Origin: Symsagittifera roscoffensis
Taxonomy: Eukaryota > Xenacoelomorpha > Acoela > Convolutidae
Direction: 5' to 3'
NCBI RefSeq assembly: GCF_963678635.1
Contig: NC_087062.1
Coordinates: 43,290,395 to 43,354,394, forward strand
DNA length: 64,000 bases
In this document: piece by piece, positions 49,343 to 61,650 of the stretch
How the letters are laid out: each line of letters opens with the position of its first letter
How positions within the stretch are numbered: the first letter of the stretch is position 1
Position numbers and translations under genes: made by a program
Notes under the pieces: model-generated
Database searches by the model: none
Seen by the model: the letters and a program-made list of their open reading frames with translations, nothing else
What the model was told of the DNA's origin: nothing

Positions 49343-50711
49343 ATATACAACTGGACTTCTCCAAACAGCGTGGCTGGACGACAACATCCTGACCCCGAGC
49401 TTCGCTTCTTTGGTCAACAGTCTGACCTTCACTCTCACTCTCATCCCGGCACCCATCTTTCAGCGCATCCTGGACAAGCTAGGATTCAAACCCTACTCGA
49501 TTGCCGCTCTGGCCCTACCCCTTCTACTTATTGGAAGCATCTGGAGTTCGGTTTCCAGCGATGATGCATCCATGTTGATCTCAAATGGAATCATGGTCGG
49601 ACTTGGGTGTAGTATCCAGCTTGTCAGTTGCTGGAATGGACTCTATTATATGTTCACAGACAACCAGATATTCCTCTTTAATGGTTTCATGCTTGCGGGT
49701 GCCGGCTTGGGAATCGTACCTGCTAGCATGTTGTTTTTCTTCGTCAAACCCATCTACGGATGGCGAGTGACGCAGCGTTTAACAACCATCATGTATCTGA
49801 GTCTTGTCATTTTTGCGTTCACACTTTTGCCTCCGGTTCGAAAGTTTCTTGGAATAAAGACACGTGACGAAAAACTAAGCAACATGGAACCTCTTTTGGA
49901 CGAACCAGACAGCGACCATCACACCAATCCAAGGAGTAACAACACAGATGGGAACGAAGGCGAACTAGCAGATAACAATGAAGCAGAAAACGATGCGACA
50001 TCAAATGACGAAGACGTTCCAACTATAGCTTTGACGAGCATTCGATCAGCAAGTATGCAACAGGAACCAGCGGCTGAAGAAGCCGAAAAGCCAGTTAAGT
50101 ACGTGCTGACAAATGTTGGATATATTTTAGCAACGTCATCCTATGTTTTAACAGCGACAGCTTATGATACAATAATGGTGCACCAACCTGTCAGAATGAA
50201 ATCTTTGGACATAAACGCGAACTTAGGCGCTTTAGCCCTCATCATCAATGGTTCTATTCAGGCAGTTATGCGAGTTTCTGTTGGCATTCTAACTGCTAAC
50301 AATGTTATTTCAGCAGCTCGGCTGAGTCAAATAGCAAAAATTTATTTCTTTGTCAGTACAGCTATTAGTTTGTTCGTTACCGACCAGTATTACCAGACCG
50401 CTTACTTCTTTTCTCTAGGTTTTAGCGGAGCCATCTTGAATACCGCTGATTTTTTCTTGATCAAGGAAACTTTGAAGAAGCATCGTGATTTTGCAGTGGT
50501 TCTTGAACTATCAATTGCGGGAATCCTTACCTTCATCACTATGAATTGCGTCGGAATTTTGTACCAACACTTGAACTCTTACGACGTGCCTTTCTATATT
50601 CTTACCTCTCTGTTTGTTCTTGGAGTGGTTCCATCATTTTTGTACGAAGTGGAGATAGGACGAAAGAATAGAGCTCAAGAATCACGAAGAGGATATAATT
50701 CATTAAACTAA
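49343..50711 (+). CDS. Major facilitator (monocarboxylate transporter-like), 3'-terminal exon
   Basis: The open frame begins at 49269, but AAGTTTTTTTTCGTGTTTAG before 49343 is a clear splice acceptor, so coding probably starts at 49343 with Y-T-T-G-L-L-Q and earlier exon(s) supply the N-terminus and first membrane segment. About 455 residues remain with ten or eleven hydrophobic segments (SLTFTLTLIPAPIF, SIAALALPLLLIGSIW, GIMVGLGCSIQLVSC, GFMLAGAGLGIVPASML, YLSLVIFAFTLLPPV, then six after a loop). The central loop, ~205-280, is acidic and disordered, as in SLC16-type transporters. GFKP after the second segment fits the conserved MFS loop. It is a plasma-membrane solute transporter; SLC16-like is my best guess, not certain. 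Stop TAA at 50709-50711; no defect is seen. Confidence 0.7.
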
Positions 50712-51588
50712 TAAACATCAAAAAGGTCCAAGTTATCAATTACTGTGTTGTCCATAGTACCAATTTAAATATTCGTTCCACAATTTTTATAAGGAAAAGC
50801 TATTCACTGTATACATAATAATGTTATATTTTTTAATATTAAGCTAATTGTTATTTGAAAGCATTTCAATTTTTCAGTATGCTCACGAGGGGGCAGCAAA
50901 AGATTCGACCCTGCTTCTTTCTACCTTTTATCATTCTGCTCTTCTTCATTCTACCATTTATCATTCTACCCTATGCCCTTCTATCCTGCATGAACAATCT
51001 ACCTTACAGGCAGTAGTGGATTTAGAGGCGAGTAGGACGCCCCCCACCCCTCAGGGATTCGATCCGTTACCGAGCCAAAGGGTGCCCCTTTGTACTATTA
51101 TCAGACATCCCTTTTTTGCAGACTGACCTTGAAGGCTTTCAAAAGGCGCCTCCGGTGCTAATAGATACTAATTTCGAGGGGAGAGCGCGCGCCATTAAAA
51201 CGCAGTTTTTTAGCCAATTGTTTCAAAAAGGCCTAAAAACGCTTTTTATGTCCGGATTTCGAGGCGAGAGCTTTTTAAGTTTGCTTGCATCGAACTCGGT
51301 TTGTTTTAGGGATATGGGAAAGCTCAGAAAACCCATTTCTTCGGAAACTTTTTTGAAAGTCCATCCCTTAAGAAAGTCTTATAAATCAGTCATACAGTTT
51401 TAACACCTAGGAAAATTTGTTAATACAGCTTTTGTTAGATTTCTTGGATCAATTCGAATCACAAAGATATTTTTACTTGATTCACTGAAAATACTTCCGT
51501 ATTTGTTAGACTCAACAAACCTTACGAGGCCAAACTGTGCATTCTGTGCATTGTAACCCGAGTCGAGATTTTTCACCTAATTTGAAGC
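50712..51588. other. 3' flank of transporter and second copy of the unclassified repeat
   Basis: AT-rich 3' UTR/flank, then a short CATTCTACC-type degenerate repeat at 50930-50980. The second copy of the repeat seen at 48890-49262 is at 51010-51350 (GATTCGATCC, CAAAGGGTGCCCCTTTG, TTTCGAGGGGAGAGCGCGCGCC). No gene. Confidence 0.5.
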
Positions 51589-51941
51589 AAGATTTGAGCG
51601 GTTTGAGCGGTTTTTTTAGACAATTACGCTCAAAATCTTGCTTCAAAATGAGCGGTTTGAGCGGTTTTTGAATGGTTTTATCTAAAAAAACCGCTCAAAA
51701 ACCGCACAAGATTTGAACGGTTTTGAGCGGTTTATCTGCGATAAACCGTTCAAAAACCGCTCAAACCGCTCATTTTGAAGCAAGATTTTGAGCGTAATTG
51801 TCTGAAAAAACCGCTCAAATCTTGCGCGGTTTTTGAGCGGTTTTTTTAGATAAACCGTTCAAAAACCGCTCAAACCGCTCATTTTGAAGCAAGATTTTGA
51901 GCGTAATTGTCTAAAAAAACCGCTCAAACCGCTCAAATCTT
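51589..51941. repeat. Large foldback built of GAGCGGTTT motifs
   Basis: 51589-51719 and 51811-51941 are near-perfect reverse complements (~131-bp arms), both beginning AAGATTTGAGCGGTTTGAGC from the outside. The ~90-bp centre contains a further copy of the inner part. The motifs GAGCGGTTT and AAACCGCTC recur more than ten times. No protein capacity. Confidence 0.85.
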
Positions 51942-52139
51942 ACATATTTTCCAGTGGTTATTTTGCTCGAGCATTTGAAAAAAGTCGCTCACATTGTTTT
52001 TGGTCAAGAAATGCAACAGGCCAAAATCAGATTCGTCGTAATATTCACAACATTGCTAATTTTTTTTGACCTTCTTTGCTATTTTGGATTCTACAAACAA
52101 ATACCTAAAACAGTGTACCGCTCAAAATTGCTCCAAAAA

Positions 52140-52530
52140 TAGGCAAATTTGCGGAAACCGCAACAGCATTTGCGGAATTCGGAACACTTTGTGGAATCCA
52201 CAAATAAATAAGAACACATATGCACTTTTTGTTTGCGGATTCCATTTACATATTTCTATGTATGTAGCGCTTCAAATTATATCTTTTATTTGCATTTGCG
52301 GATTCCACTTAAATTTTGCGGATTCCACTTTTTTTTTTGCGAAATCCACTCACAGTTGCGCAATCCAGATCAAATGGTTTTATTTGCTTGTTGCGGAAAC
52401 CGCAGCAAATCAAACGTGCCGACAAAATTTACGTCACAGGTATCAGTACGCGGAGTCCGCGGAATTTATGAGCGGAATCCACTTACATTTTGGAACATGT
52501 TTGAAGATTTGTCTCTGGAATCCAGGATTA
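52140..52530. repeat. Cluster of TTTGCGGATTCCACTT-type motifs
   Basis: Variants of TTTGCGGATTCCACTT occur irregularly near 52153, 52172, 52233, 52296, 52317 and 52338, with related GGAATTTATGAGCGGAATCC further on. Spacing is irregular, so this is not a clean tandem array. Confidence 0.5.
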
Positions 52531-55500
52531 TACACTTTGAATAATTTCTCAAACAGAAATTCAATAATTCTTATCTAAAATTTCTTCAACAAAACATGAA
52601 ACAAAACAAAAACAAATTCAAACAAGGATAGCCAGTTGCTATGCAAGTAGCACAGAATGTTCCAATTCCATTCTCAGACTTTTTATTCAAGTTGATATTT
52701 TTCGTCTAGGTCGTGTGATGATAGAACTATAGAAGCGCGTTGAAATTTTATTGAATTAGGCATAAATGACAACAATTGATTTTAAAAAGATAATAAAATA
52801 AAAATGATAAAATTTGTTTTCTTCAAATTTTTGCACTGAAAACGCTATATAAAGCAACCAAAACTACATTTAAAAAAATTATCAATTTTTAGCCCAATTT
52901 GATAATTTTCATTTATCACGAACGTTATTAGATCGCATTACTAGCTATACATAACAAAAACAACTGGTAGTTATGTATATTCAACAGTCATAGTAAAACA
53001 AGCAAATTGAAAAACAATTTTTGAGGAAATAATTTTTTTTTGCAGTTTTTTGAATTTTGAATTTCAAAAAAGCGCTAAAATACTCAGAGTGAACTTACGT
53101 TACTCGAGTAAAACTAAGTTTTACGTTTGAAACTATGTTTTACATTTTAAAGCTAAGTTTTACGTTGTAAAGCTATGTTTACTGTTTTAAATTCACTTAA
53201 AATAAGACTGCTCGCTTTATTCGCTCGAATGTAGGCAAAAAATCATTACAAGCCCAAACTGTGCACTGGATAGGCGCACAATTTTATGTCTGTATAGTGG
53301 CTTCTTTTTGCGTCGTTTGATGGCCAAGAAAAACTGTGTGCGTATGTGTATTCTGTAGGAAAAGGGCCTTGAAAATTTTTTGACTTACAATATTTTTTGA
53401 ATCTTTTGCATGAAGGGTTTCTGCTCGGCATGTTTGGCTTTTTTTACCACTTTCAATTTCCATTTCCATCAAAAATATGGCGCATCTGGCGTTAACATAA
53501 CACAAATGTTCGGCTAGCTTAGATCATCGAATTTAGACAAATTAGTTCCACATGAAAAACTTAAATAAAAATTTGGCTTTCTCTAGCAATCTGGAAGCTC
53601 TTTGTTAGGATTTTAATAGTGTAAAAAATTTGGGTTTTCATTGCGATTTTATTGTTTTTTTTTCACAAAAACAATTTGTTGAAGGTTTTTTTTAATTTTC
53701 TTATTTTTCATTTGATTTTAGTCATAGTCAATGATTTTGTATCAGTGGTAGGATATTCAAGTGTTCCGATGCTCAGTTTCGCCTCTTTGGATAATTTTAC
53801 AAGGGAATTGGAAACGAATTTGACAAGGGAATGGGAATGGAAAAGAATGGATATATATATTTTTATATTTTTTTTCCAAAAGTCTTTCAAAATATGTTGA
53901 GTAGAGCAAACGTATGAACACTATTGTTTGTGTAGTTAGTCAGAAAATTTAGTTATAATTTTGGTTGAATTTGGGAAACGTTCAAAAGATGTAAATTTAG
54001 ATGTTATGCTGAAATTGTGTATAAAAATCATCTTTGATCAATTTTCTTGATTTTAAAGGAAACACAAAGTTTGATACGAGTCTTGTCATTATTGTGAAAG
54101 TGTTTGCACATCTGAACACTGCACCCTATACCTTTGAGTAACAAAAAAAGCTTAATGTTGCTATAATGCAATGAAGTTTTGCATTAAGAACAAACCAACT
54201 GTCGTGAACTAATTTGCTTTTCACGAGCTCTTTAGTAGGTAATTTGCGGGGGTCAAAAATTATTGAGGGGTTGTACATTTTTTTAAACAAATAGGTCATT
54301 TTCATTGCAAGGGGCGCAATTCAGCGTCAATTTTGTTTAATATCACGTCGAAATTGGGCCCCAAAGTGGCATAAAGTATAAGTAACTTAAAGCACATTTC
54401 ATTTAAATTATGAGCTCATTGAAATTTCAATTTTTTTAAAATAACTTTGGGTATAAATTTTATACTGTAAGCATATCCCGTGAACCGTCAAAATAAACAA
54501 ACTTGAACTCAATTTTCGATGATGCGCGCCGGATTTGCGCTTTTTGGGCGAGAAAAGCAAGAAGGGCCAGGGAAAACGCACCCAATATTTTAGCGTTTAT
54601 TGTCCACGAATATATAGTTTTTTTGGTCGAAAAAAAGTATGTCAGCTTCATATTGCACAGACAGACAACTTGAGCAAGGTGTCCGAGCTTAAAATTGAAA
54701 AACGACAGCGCCTCTAAAAATAATGGCGGGCGTAATATGCTGCTGGTTGCTTAAAAGAATTTCAACTGTGCAGAAAGACGTACCAAGAAAACTCGGTTGC
54801 AACTGCGCAGTATTCTTTGCCAAGCACCTTGGAGCTGTTTTTTTGTAATCACCAAAAAGTTTGTATCATTGTCCGCTCGGATCATTCAGATCCTCAAGCC
54901 TCAAAGTTCGGAGGGATCAGTTTTTTAGGAGTATTTGGGTTTAAATAGAAGTGAATATGTATTGCGGGGATGTCTGGACATTTATGTACTGCAGAGTAAA
55001 AACAACTATTAAAATAGAAAAGGCGGGCGAATGGGAGACAGCCCAAGAAGTTTTTGCATCCGAGCAAGATATTTGCATGAAGCTTTACTCTATTTCTCTC
55101 ACACACACTGGAACCTGATCTAAACTATATTTTATGATTGGATAAATTGGATATTTTACCACTGTAAAGTATTTAATATTAACCAATCATAAACCATCTA
55201 ACTAACAACCCACTTATTTGTAAGTGCTGAAATTACTTGTAATTTCAGCACCAGAGAGATTTGAATTGAACTTAGAAATTAGTTGTCTCTCCAAGAGAAC
55301 TTCAGCAGCCGCAACAAACCAGTATACCCTAGAATCATTGAGCCTAGCAGAGACTAGTTAAACACCCTGAGACTAGAAAGTATAAGAGTAATATCAGGAT
55401 CGGTATTAGACTAAGAAGTTGCACGAATCTATCCGGCCGAAAATAAGATAGCGGGACGAGCAGACGGTGTACCCTATCCGAAATTACTCTATGAGTTAAC

Positions 55501-55600
55501 CACATCGGTTTTAACTCATCTGGTGCGACCATAAGTCTCGAATAAGACCTTAACAGCTTAGAGCTAACCAAAAATAGATTAGACTTTAGACAAACTTTTT
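52531..55600. other. AT-rich stretch without supported gene
   Basis: No convincing coding exon. A possible small exon follows a pyrimidine tract and TTTTAG at 53721 (VIVNDFVSVVGYSSVPML) but has no recognisable homology. A perfect 11-bp stem with 4-nt loop, TGCTGAAATTA-CTTG-TAATTTCAGCA, lies at 55225-55250. The last ~400 bp may be LTR or leader of element C; no second LTR is in the window to test this. Confidence 0.35.
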
Positions 55601-56723
55601 CAAAATGTTATACGATAATAATTTAATCGAAATGTCTCTACGACTCAATAGATCAGAGCCAATATTCCGAACAATAATAGAACTACCCGGAATTGGAAGA
55701 AGACCTCGAACAAGAGACGACATACGACAAAGTAGAAACTTACCATTTAGTTTTATGATTGTACGGCAAAAGCCAACACAAACTTTTATATTTAGAATCT
55801 TATTAGCAATGAATTTAGATTTTCATCTGCAAACATAAAATTTTGAAGTCAATCTTCATGATTATTTCAGGCGCTAAACAAAATTATTAATGTACAATAA
55901 CGATTGATAAAAAGATCTCAGATCGTTTTCTTAATTTCTGCAGTCTTATATAAAACATATTTGAAAAATATTTATTGAAAATGAAAATAAAAATTAGTAG
56001 CATGACAATAAATTGTTACTAATCATAAATCATCTGTTGTCTCAGCTTCATCACCTAAACATAACAGCAACCATAGGCTCAATAATATCAATAAAATACT
56101 AAATCTTTTTCTTAAATAAATTTAAACCATTTTAAACTTAAATTCACTTAATTTTAAAATCAGATCATCAAGGCTTATCCTTGGATCTTAATTAATTTTC
56201 TATTTCACTAAATTTAAAACCTGATCATCAAGGCCTATCCTTGGATCAAAAAGAACAATTTTGTTCTCCCCCACCCACTTAGCAAGTGTCTCACGACCTC
56301 AAACGTCGATTCACTATCCAACCCTTCCAAAAGACCCAAGATTAATAGAAATTTTTTAATAAAACTAACCATTCAAATTAAGATAAACAGTGAAGAACTT
56401 CGGTTATTCATCATTCACTTGAACCCTCCTCTTACCAGAACCAGGATAGATCTTAGACTTAGTAAGTTTAAAATAGTATCTAACGAACTACTTGGGTTCT
56501 AATTATACCTGAACCTTGTGGATCGATTTACTATTCTCCAACCCTTTAACACAATCACTACCCCTAAGTAAGATTAAGTAAGTTAACACCTTAGCTTAGA
56601 CTAGCCACGAGAAAGTAAAAAATCATTCTTCGGAATCGATATACTTTTCTCTCCAACCCTAAATAAAAAGACCCAGGTTAAGCTAACCAAAAAATCGTAA
56701 GGACTAACAGTCTAAGAAAATAG
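55601..56723 (+). other. Presumed element C leader with small frame
   Basis: The frame 55605-55838 (77 codons, RSEPIFRTIIELPGIGRRP) has no known domain but lies upstream of the element C frames and might be the start of its first protein. At 56160-56250 two copies of GATCATCAAGGCYTATCCTTGGATC occur 55-60 bp apart. Nothing else is recognised. Confidence 0.3.
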
Positions 56724-57182
56724 AAATACCTAACAACTTTTTGCATCCCTCATCCTAAACCTTATGTCAAAAATCTAGGAAATAAGCAAACAATCGTTTT
56801 ACACAACTGTGAAATAGATAACAAAAAATACGATCTTGTAATCACACCCCATACACAAACAGTTGGATACATTAGAACAAAACGACAAACAATAAAAAGA
56901 AAAATTATAAACAAACAAAGACAAATCACACGAAAAAGATTTTCAAAAAATAGAAACTCATTTTCTGAATCAGAAGCCAGCAGTTTAGATGAACTCTACA
57001 AATTAAAAGAATCAATTGATAAAAATTGTCCCATTCACGATCAATTATATTTTTCCGATTCAGAAACAATTTCAAATTCATCAAAAAGAGGAAAAAGAAG
57101 AATAAAAAGCAATACAAACACAAACCAATACACCTGTATAATTGGAATCAACCAATTAGACACATCGATAGCTATATATTAA
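56724..57182 (+). CDS. Element C start-less ORF, unknown
   Basis: An uninterrupted 152-codon frame between TAG 56721-56723 and TAA 57180-57182, with no ATG near its beginning. It encodes HNCEIDNKKYDLVITPHTQT and VGYIRTKRQTIKRK, then a basic/Ser-rich stretch with SFSESEASSLDELYKL. It could be an exon or a frame read after splicing or frameshifting. Its position just before the capsid protein suggests part of an N-terminal Gag region or accessory protein. Confidence 0.4.
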   Translation, partial: KYLTTFCIPHPKPYVKNLGNKQTIVLHNCEIDNKKYDLVITPHTQTVGYIRTKRQTIKRKIINKQRQITRKRFSKNRNSFSESEASSLDELYKLKESIDKNCPIHDQLYFSDSETISNSSKRGKRRIKSNTNTNQYTCIIGINQLDTSIAIY

Positions 57183-57200
57183 CAGTCATCAAACGAAAAA

Positions 57201-57504
57201 ATGAGCCACACTCAAAGTGACGATAGTCCAGATGACGAAGAGGTTTACCACTTCCTCATAGATGCACCCGATAATAGAGGGCAACATAATTTTTGCAAGA
57301 ATCTACTCGTAAATTTGTTTGAACCCGGAATCAGTCCATGCAAAGCAGAATTCCCAGATATAAAAATCAAAAACAAATTATTGAACATTATTTGAAAGAT
57401 ATATGTAACTTAACACAACAATATGGAATCTACACCATAGAATTCAGCACACCAAATACGAATCATCGTAAATATGTAATTCAAACAGATGATCTTGAAT
57501 TATA
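57201..57504 (+). pseudogene. Element C pre-capsid frame, broken
   Basis: ATG at 57201 begins MSHTQSDDSPDDEEVYHFLI and LVNLFEPGISPCKAEFPD, stopping at 57395. The next phase continues HYLKDICNLTQQYGIYTIEF and HRKYVIQTDDLEL to about 57504, so an indel near 57390 broke one small acidic protein. No known domain. Confidence 0.4.
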
Positions 57505-57705
57505 ATTTTCAAAAGTATTTCTAGAATATATCAAAAGCATACAATATCATAACTCACAAAGAGCAAACTCTATATTCACTAATGAATTTTCGCAATAATA
57601 TATACCTCTATCTCTATATTAGAAAAAACAGAATTTCAAAGCATCTCACCAACTGAAACATCCAAACATACAAAAGTACGAAATGAAATTAAATTTTTTT
57701 CAACT

Positions 57706-59457
57706 TTGCTACATATAATCAAAGGAAATTTCACTAAAGATGATGTTTCACAACACACTAAACATGACTTACAAAAAATTTTGGCATGGTTTATAATAGA
57801 TTATTTCACACATAATTTAGACTTAATTTCACAAGCAAGAAAAAATTTCAGACCTCAAAATTCAAATGATGACACTGCCATTACAGAACAATCAGACTAC
57901 GTTTGGGACCCTGAATGGTCTCATCCTTCATTTATAAATATCCCACAATCTGTCTCAAGTCAAGCAATAAGTACAATATCTTATCACAGAGATTATGTAA
58001 AAGTAATACCACTAACCATTGATGCAACACCATTAAACTACAATACATTTTTACCTGATACACGAAATAACAGTTTAAATTCGACCGTCATACACAATGA
58101 AAACCCTAATGGAACTAGAAATCTTACACAACAAGATATTCAAACACCATCACACTTCATAAATGAAGAAATTGTCCAAACAACAACAACTACACAACAA
58201 AGTATTTCACCAATACACCCAAATTTAACAACACCAAGAAATACAAATACGTCACTGGCACAAGTAACCTTACAATCAACCGTTAAACCTTCGGTTGCTC
58301 CAAAATATTCACATATGGATTATCAAACATATAGACCAATGACAGTACCGTCAAAAACACGAAAATCATTCACAGGAAACACCTTTGCAGAACATAATTA
58401 TAATTATGCTCACAAACAAAGAACAAATCAAGCTCTCCGAAAAAATACACAAAATTTAAATCACGTATGTTCTCATTATTGGAATCTCGATTATACTGAA
58501 AATTACCCATTCTTCCAACAAAATAAAAATAACCAATATACACCATTTAATACAAACTATTTATCATCCGATGAAGATGATTATTACCAACCAGATATTT
58601 TTGCACCATATACTAAAGAATATTGCACACAAAGACCACGACAATCTCAACCATCTCGAAATATGAAAATTTACCCACAAAACCCAACAGATGTACAACA
58701 TCCACAACAAGTGCATATACAAAATCCATTTAACACACAATCTTTTCAACCAATACAACCACAAAACCCAATGTCAATGCATTCTTATCAACCAACTCAA
58801 ATGCAAAATGAAATACCGCTTCCATATTACCTTCAGCAACACGAAATAACAAAAAATCAACTTTCAAAAATTTCGCAAATGCCAAATGCCGCAGAATCAC
58901 TACAGATGACAATGAATCCATACCTCATGGGGGGATCATCAATAACATCCAATAAACCAATGATGTTATTTACAGGAACAGATCCTGAATATTCTGTAGA
59001 AGATTATTTAAATGCAGTAACAGCAAATTTAATTTTAAGTATAGGACCTGAACCAATGAATACGCCACTACATCAAAATTGGATACATAGACGCACAGCA
59101 TTGATACAAACAACCTTAGATGGCGCAGCTCAAAAATGGTTTTCAGTATTACCAAAAGAAATAAAATCAGACTGGAAAAAATTTACACAAGAATTTTCAA
59201 AAATGTTTGACTCCGAAAGAAATAAACAACACCAAAGAGTTTTATGTAATGAAATTCGCAGATTACCAAATGAAACCATCAAACAATTAGCAGTACGCAT
59301 CGAAACACTAGTTCGAAAAGCATATTCACTTAATACACATGACTATAAAAACACAAAAATAACAGAAATTTTAATGATGACTTTAACACCTCAATTAAGG
59401 AAGATAGCAATAAAAAAAGAGCATCTCACCCTTCCTCAATTCGAGAGCCAGATTTAG
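57706..59457 (+). CDS. gag: Element C Gag (capsid)
   Basis: 583 codons. Residues ~80-410 are a low-complexity stretch rich in Asn, Gln, Thr and Pro (HPQQVHIQNPFNTQSFQPIQ). Residues ~415-580 are a capsid of retrotransposon type: LFTGTDPEYSVEDYLNAV, RRTALIQTTLDGAAQKWF, W-K-K-F-T-Q-E-F-S-K-M-F, LPNETIKQLAVRIETLVRKA. It packages element RNA. It stops at a TAG; the zinc knuckle is in another phase downstream, so an indel lies near 59460-59480. The counted first codon is TTG; the real start may be further upstream. Confidence 0.7.
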   Translation: MLHIIKGNFTKDDVSQHTKHDLQKILAWFIIDYFTHNLDLISQARKNFRPQNSNDDTAITEQSDYVWDPEWSHPSFINIPQSVSSQAISTISYHRDYVKVIPLTIDATPLNYNTFLPDTRNNSLNSTVIHNENPNGTRNLTQQDIQTPSHFINEEIVQTTTTTQQSISPIHPNLTTPRNTNTSLAQVTLQSTVKPSVAPKYSHMDYQTYRPMTVPSKTRKSFTGNTFAEHNYNYAHKQRTNQALRKNTQNLNHVCSHYWNLDYTENYPFFQQNKNNQYTPFNTNYLSSDEDDYYQPDIFAPYTKEYCTQRPRQSQPSRNMKIYPQNPTDVQHPQQVHIQNPFNTQSFQPIQPQNPMSMHSYQPTQMQNEIPLPYYLQQHEITKNQLSKISQMPNAAESLQMTMNPYLMGGSSITSNKPMMLFTGTDPEYSVEDYLNAVTANLILSIGPEPMNTPLHQNWIHRRTALIQTTLDGAAQKWFSVLPKEIKSDWKKFTQEFSKMFDSERNKQHQRVLCNEIRRLPNETIKQLAVRIETLVRKAYSLNTHDYKNTKITEILMMTLTPQLRKIAIKKEHLTLPQFESQI

Positions 59458-59549
59458 ATTTTTGAAAACTAGTAGATAAACTAGAGCAAGCGGAAATCAC
59501 AATGAAATTTGAAGAAACAGAAAATCTAAAACTACAATATGTTAATTGA

Positions 59550-60866
59550 ATTGAAACAAACACTACACAAATAAATAACATACAGGAATCAGATACAGAC
59601 CTAATTGAAAAAATCACTGAAATACTAAAAATCTATGAAAAACATCCAAATTTTAAAGACAAACCATCCTTCAAAAAATGGTGTAATTATTGCCGACGAT
59701 ACGGACACAGTATTTCCGAATGTAGACAAAAACAACAAGATAATCAGAATAAATCTCAAAAGCATAAAGAACCAAATAAATCGTTCTATCAATATATGAA
59801 AAAAGATCAAAGTCTACCAAACAAACATATATATAGTAATAACAGTTCAGGAAAACCACTTCCGAACAACACCAATTACACAAGGAATCAATCACCATAT
59901 AACTCAAGTTATAGAGGAAGATCACCAGAACGAAGAAACACACAAAAATCTTCACAAAAAAATTATACTCGATCAAATAGTCGAAATAACTATTCGAGAT
60001 CAAATTCCAATGCAACACAATTTGTTTCTAGATCCAGTTCCCAATCAAACCCAAGAAATAAACACTATTTGAATAATCAATCACGAAACTCATCATACAA
60101 CAGGAATAGAAACTATTCACATAATAGAAATCAGAATTACCCGAACAATCGATCAAGAAATAACTCGTATAATAGATCAAACTATCACAGATCAAATGAA
60201 AATTATCAAAACAGATCACGGAACAATTCACAAAATCGAAATTCAAATTATAATAACCAATATAGAAATTATTCCCAGTCACCACATAGGAATAATAACC
60301 ATTATAATAATTCTAAACATCGATACAGAAGTAGTACACCAAAACATCAAAGACATATTAATCAAGTACAGTCAAATGAAGAAATAACATCAGACCCCTC
60401 AGGTATTGATGACACAGGAAGTAACGAACTACAACTAAATCAAATAAACTGTGAATCATCAGAAAGTGACACAGAAAATACCGTCTCCGTGAATATGATA
60501 ACAGTCGAAAACGACTATGAACCTATCATATATGAACAACCTTTTACATCACATATATATGAAAATCAATTGGAACTCCTTCACAATTATTATATTGAAC
60601 CCATCGATACTACACAAACTACACAAGAAGTAAACGAAATTAACACGGTAATTAAACCCAATGAAAAAGACAAAACAAAATGTTCAAACACAAATCATAT
60701 TTATCAAAATATACAAAAAGAACAACCCAGAGAAAAAATTTGGACAATACCATTTCTCTTAGAAAGTCCAAGAAACAAAGAATTTCAACCACCAGATCTT
60801 GAAATTGATTTTTTAATTGATTCAGGAGCAGAATCAAACATAATTAATATTCCCACATGGAATTAA
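59550..60866 (+). pseudogene. pol: Element C zinc knuckle and aspartic protease start
   Basis: Frame open from a TGA at 59547-59549 to 60866. It has one CCHC knuckle C-N-Y-C-x4-H-x4-C (59682-59730), a long Asn/Ser/Arg-rich stretch (SRNNSYNRSNYHRSNENYQN and similar), then EIDFLIDSGAESNIINIP with the retropepsin D-S-G near the end. The frame stops after W-N at 60866, before the second half of the protease. The basic Asn/Arg/Ser segment probably binds RNA. Confidence 0.7.
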
Positions 60867-61650
60867 ATCAAAACATTACATCTAAAGTTAACGCCTCTTG
60901 CAACCTCTAGTAAACTAGCAACAGCACAAAGATCAACATTAGTAAATTATGGAAAAATCCAATTATTCCTTCTCCCCACAAGAACAATGGAACAAAGTAA
61001 AATTCTAAACAAACCATTTAAACAAACATGTCATATTACTGATATTAAGCACAATATCATTGGAATACCATTTATTTCAAAATATATACCAACAATCTAC
61101 ATCTAAAATAGTAAAATACTAATCAAAGATAAAAACACAAAAACAAAAAAAAATACAGCTCTAACATTTTTTCAAATATTAAACAAACAACCACCATTCT
61201 TCTCAAATTTTTGTCCAATTTATAACCAACAACGGAAACACCTGAAACCATTATCAGGAAATATATATAACTTTTCAATAAAACAAGTTCACCAGTATGA
61301 TAAAAAACAAAATAAACAACAACTTTTTATGTCAGACTTTGAATTTAAACCTATTCACAAGTTTTTCAAAATCACGATCTCATCTATAAAATATTTGAAA
61401 AACACGAATTCCGACATCATTTCTTTACACGTGTATAACAATACACCGTATCAAGTAACAACAAACGCTACAATCTCACCCATATATGAAATAGCCTACC
61501 GCGTAAATACTATACTCCAATTATTAGATATTTGCCAATCCACAATTCTTGACGAAGAATTATCCATAAATAATATAATAAGCAATGAAAAGAACAACAA
61601 AAATTCTTAACGATGTTTAATTTTGAACACTCACAAATTACACAAATTGA
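60867..61650 (+). pseudogene. Element C protease end and protease-RT connection, decayed
   Basis: Several short frames in different phases. Recognisable pieces include HNIIGIPFISKYIPTIYI near 61050-61105 and the frame 61329-61610 (FKPIHKFFKITISSIKYLKN, VYNNTPYQVTTNATISPIYE), which resembles protease-RT connection sequence. No intact domain. Confidence 0.4.

Noticed and set aside
53652..53900. A host exon after the TTTTAG at 53721
   Set aside because: Plausible acceptor only; the product is short, ends in AT-rich low-complexity sequence and has no recognisable similarity.
55130..55600. A 5' LTR for element C
   Set aside because: No second copy in the window and no clear TG...CA boundaries; only noted as possible.
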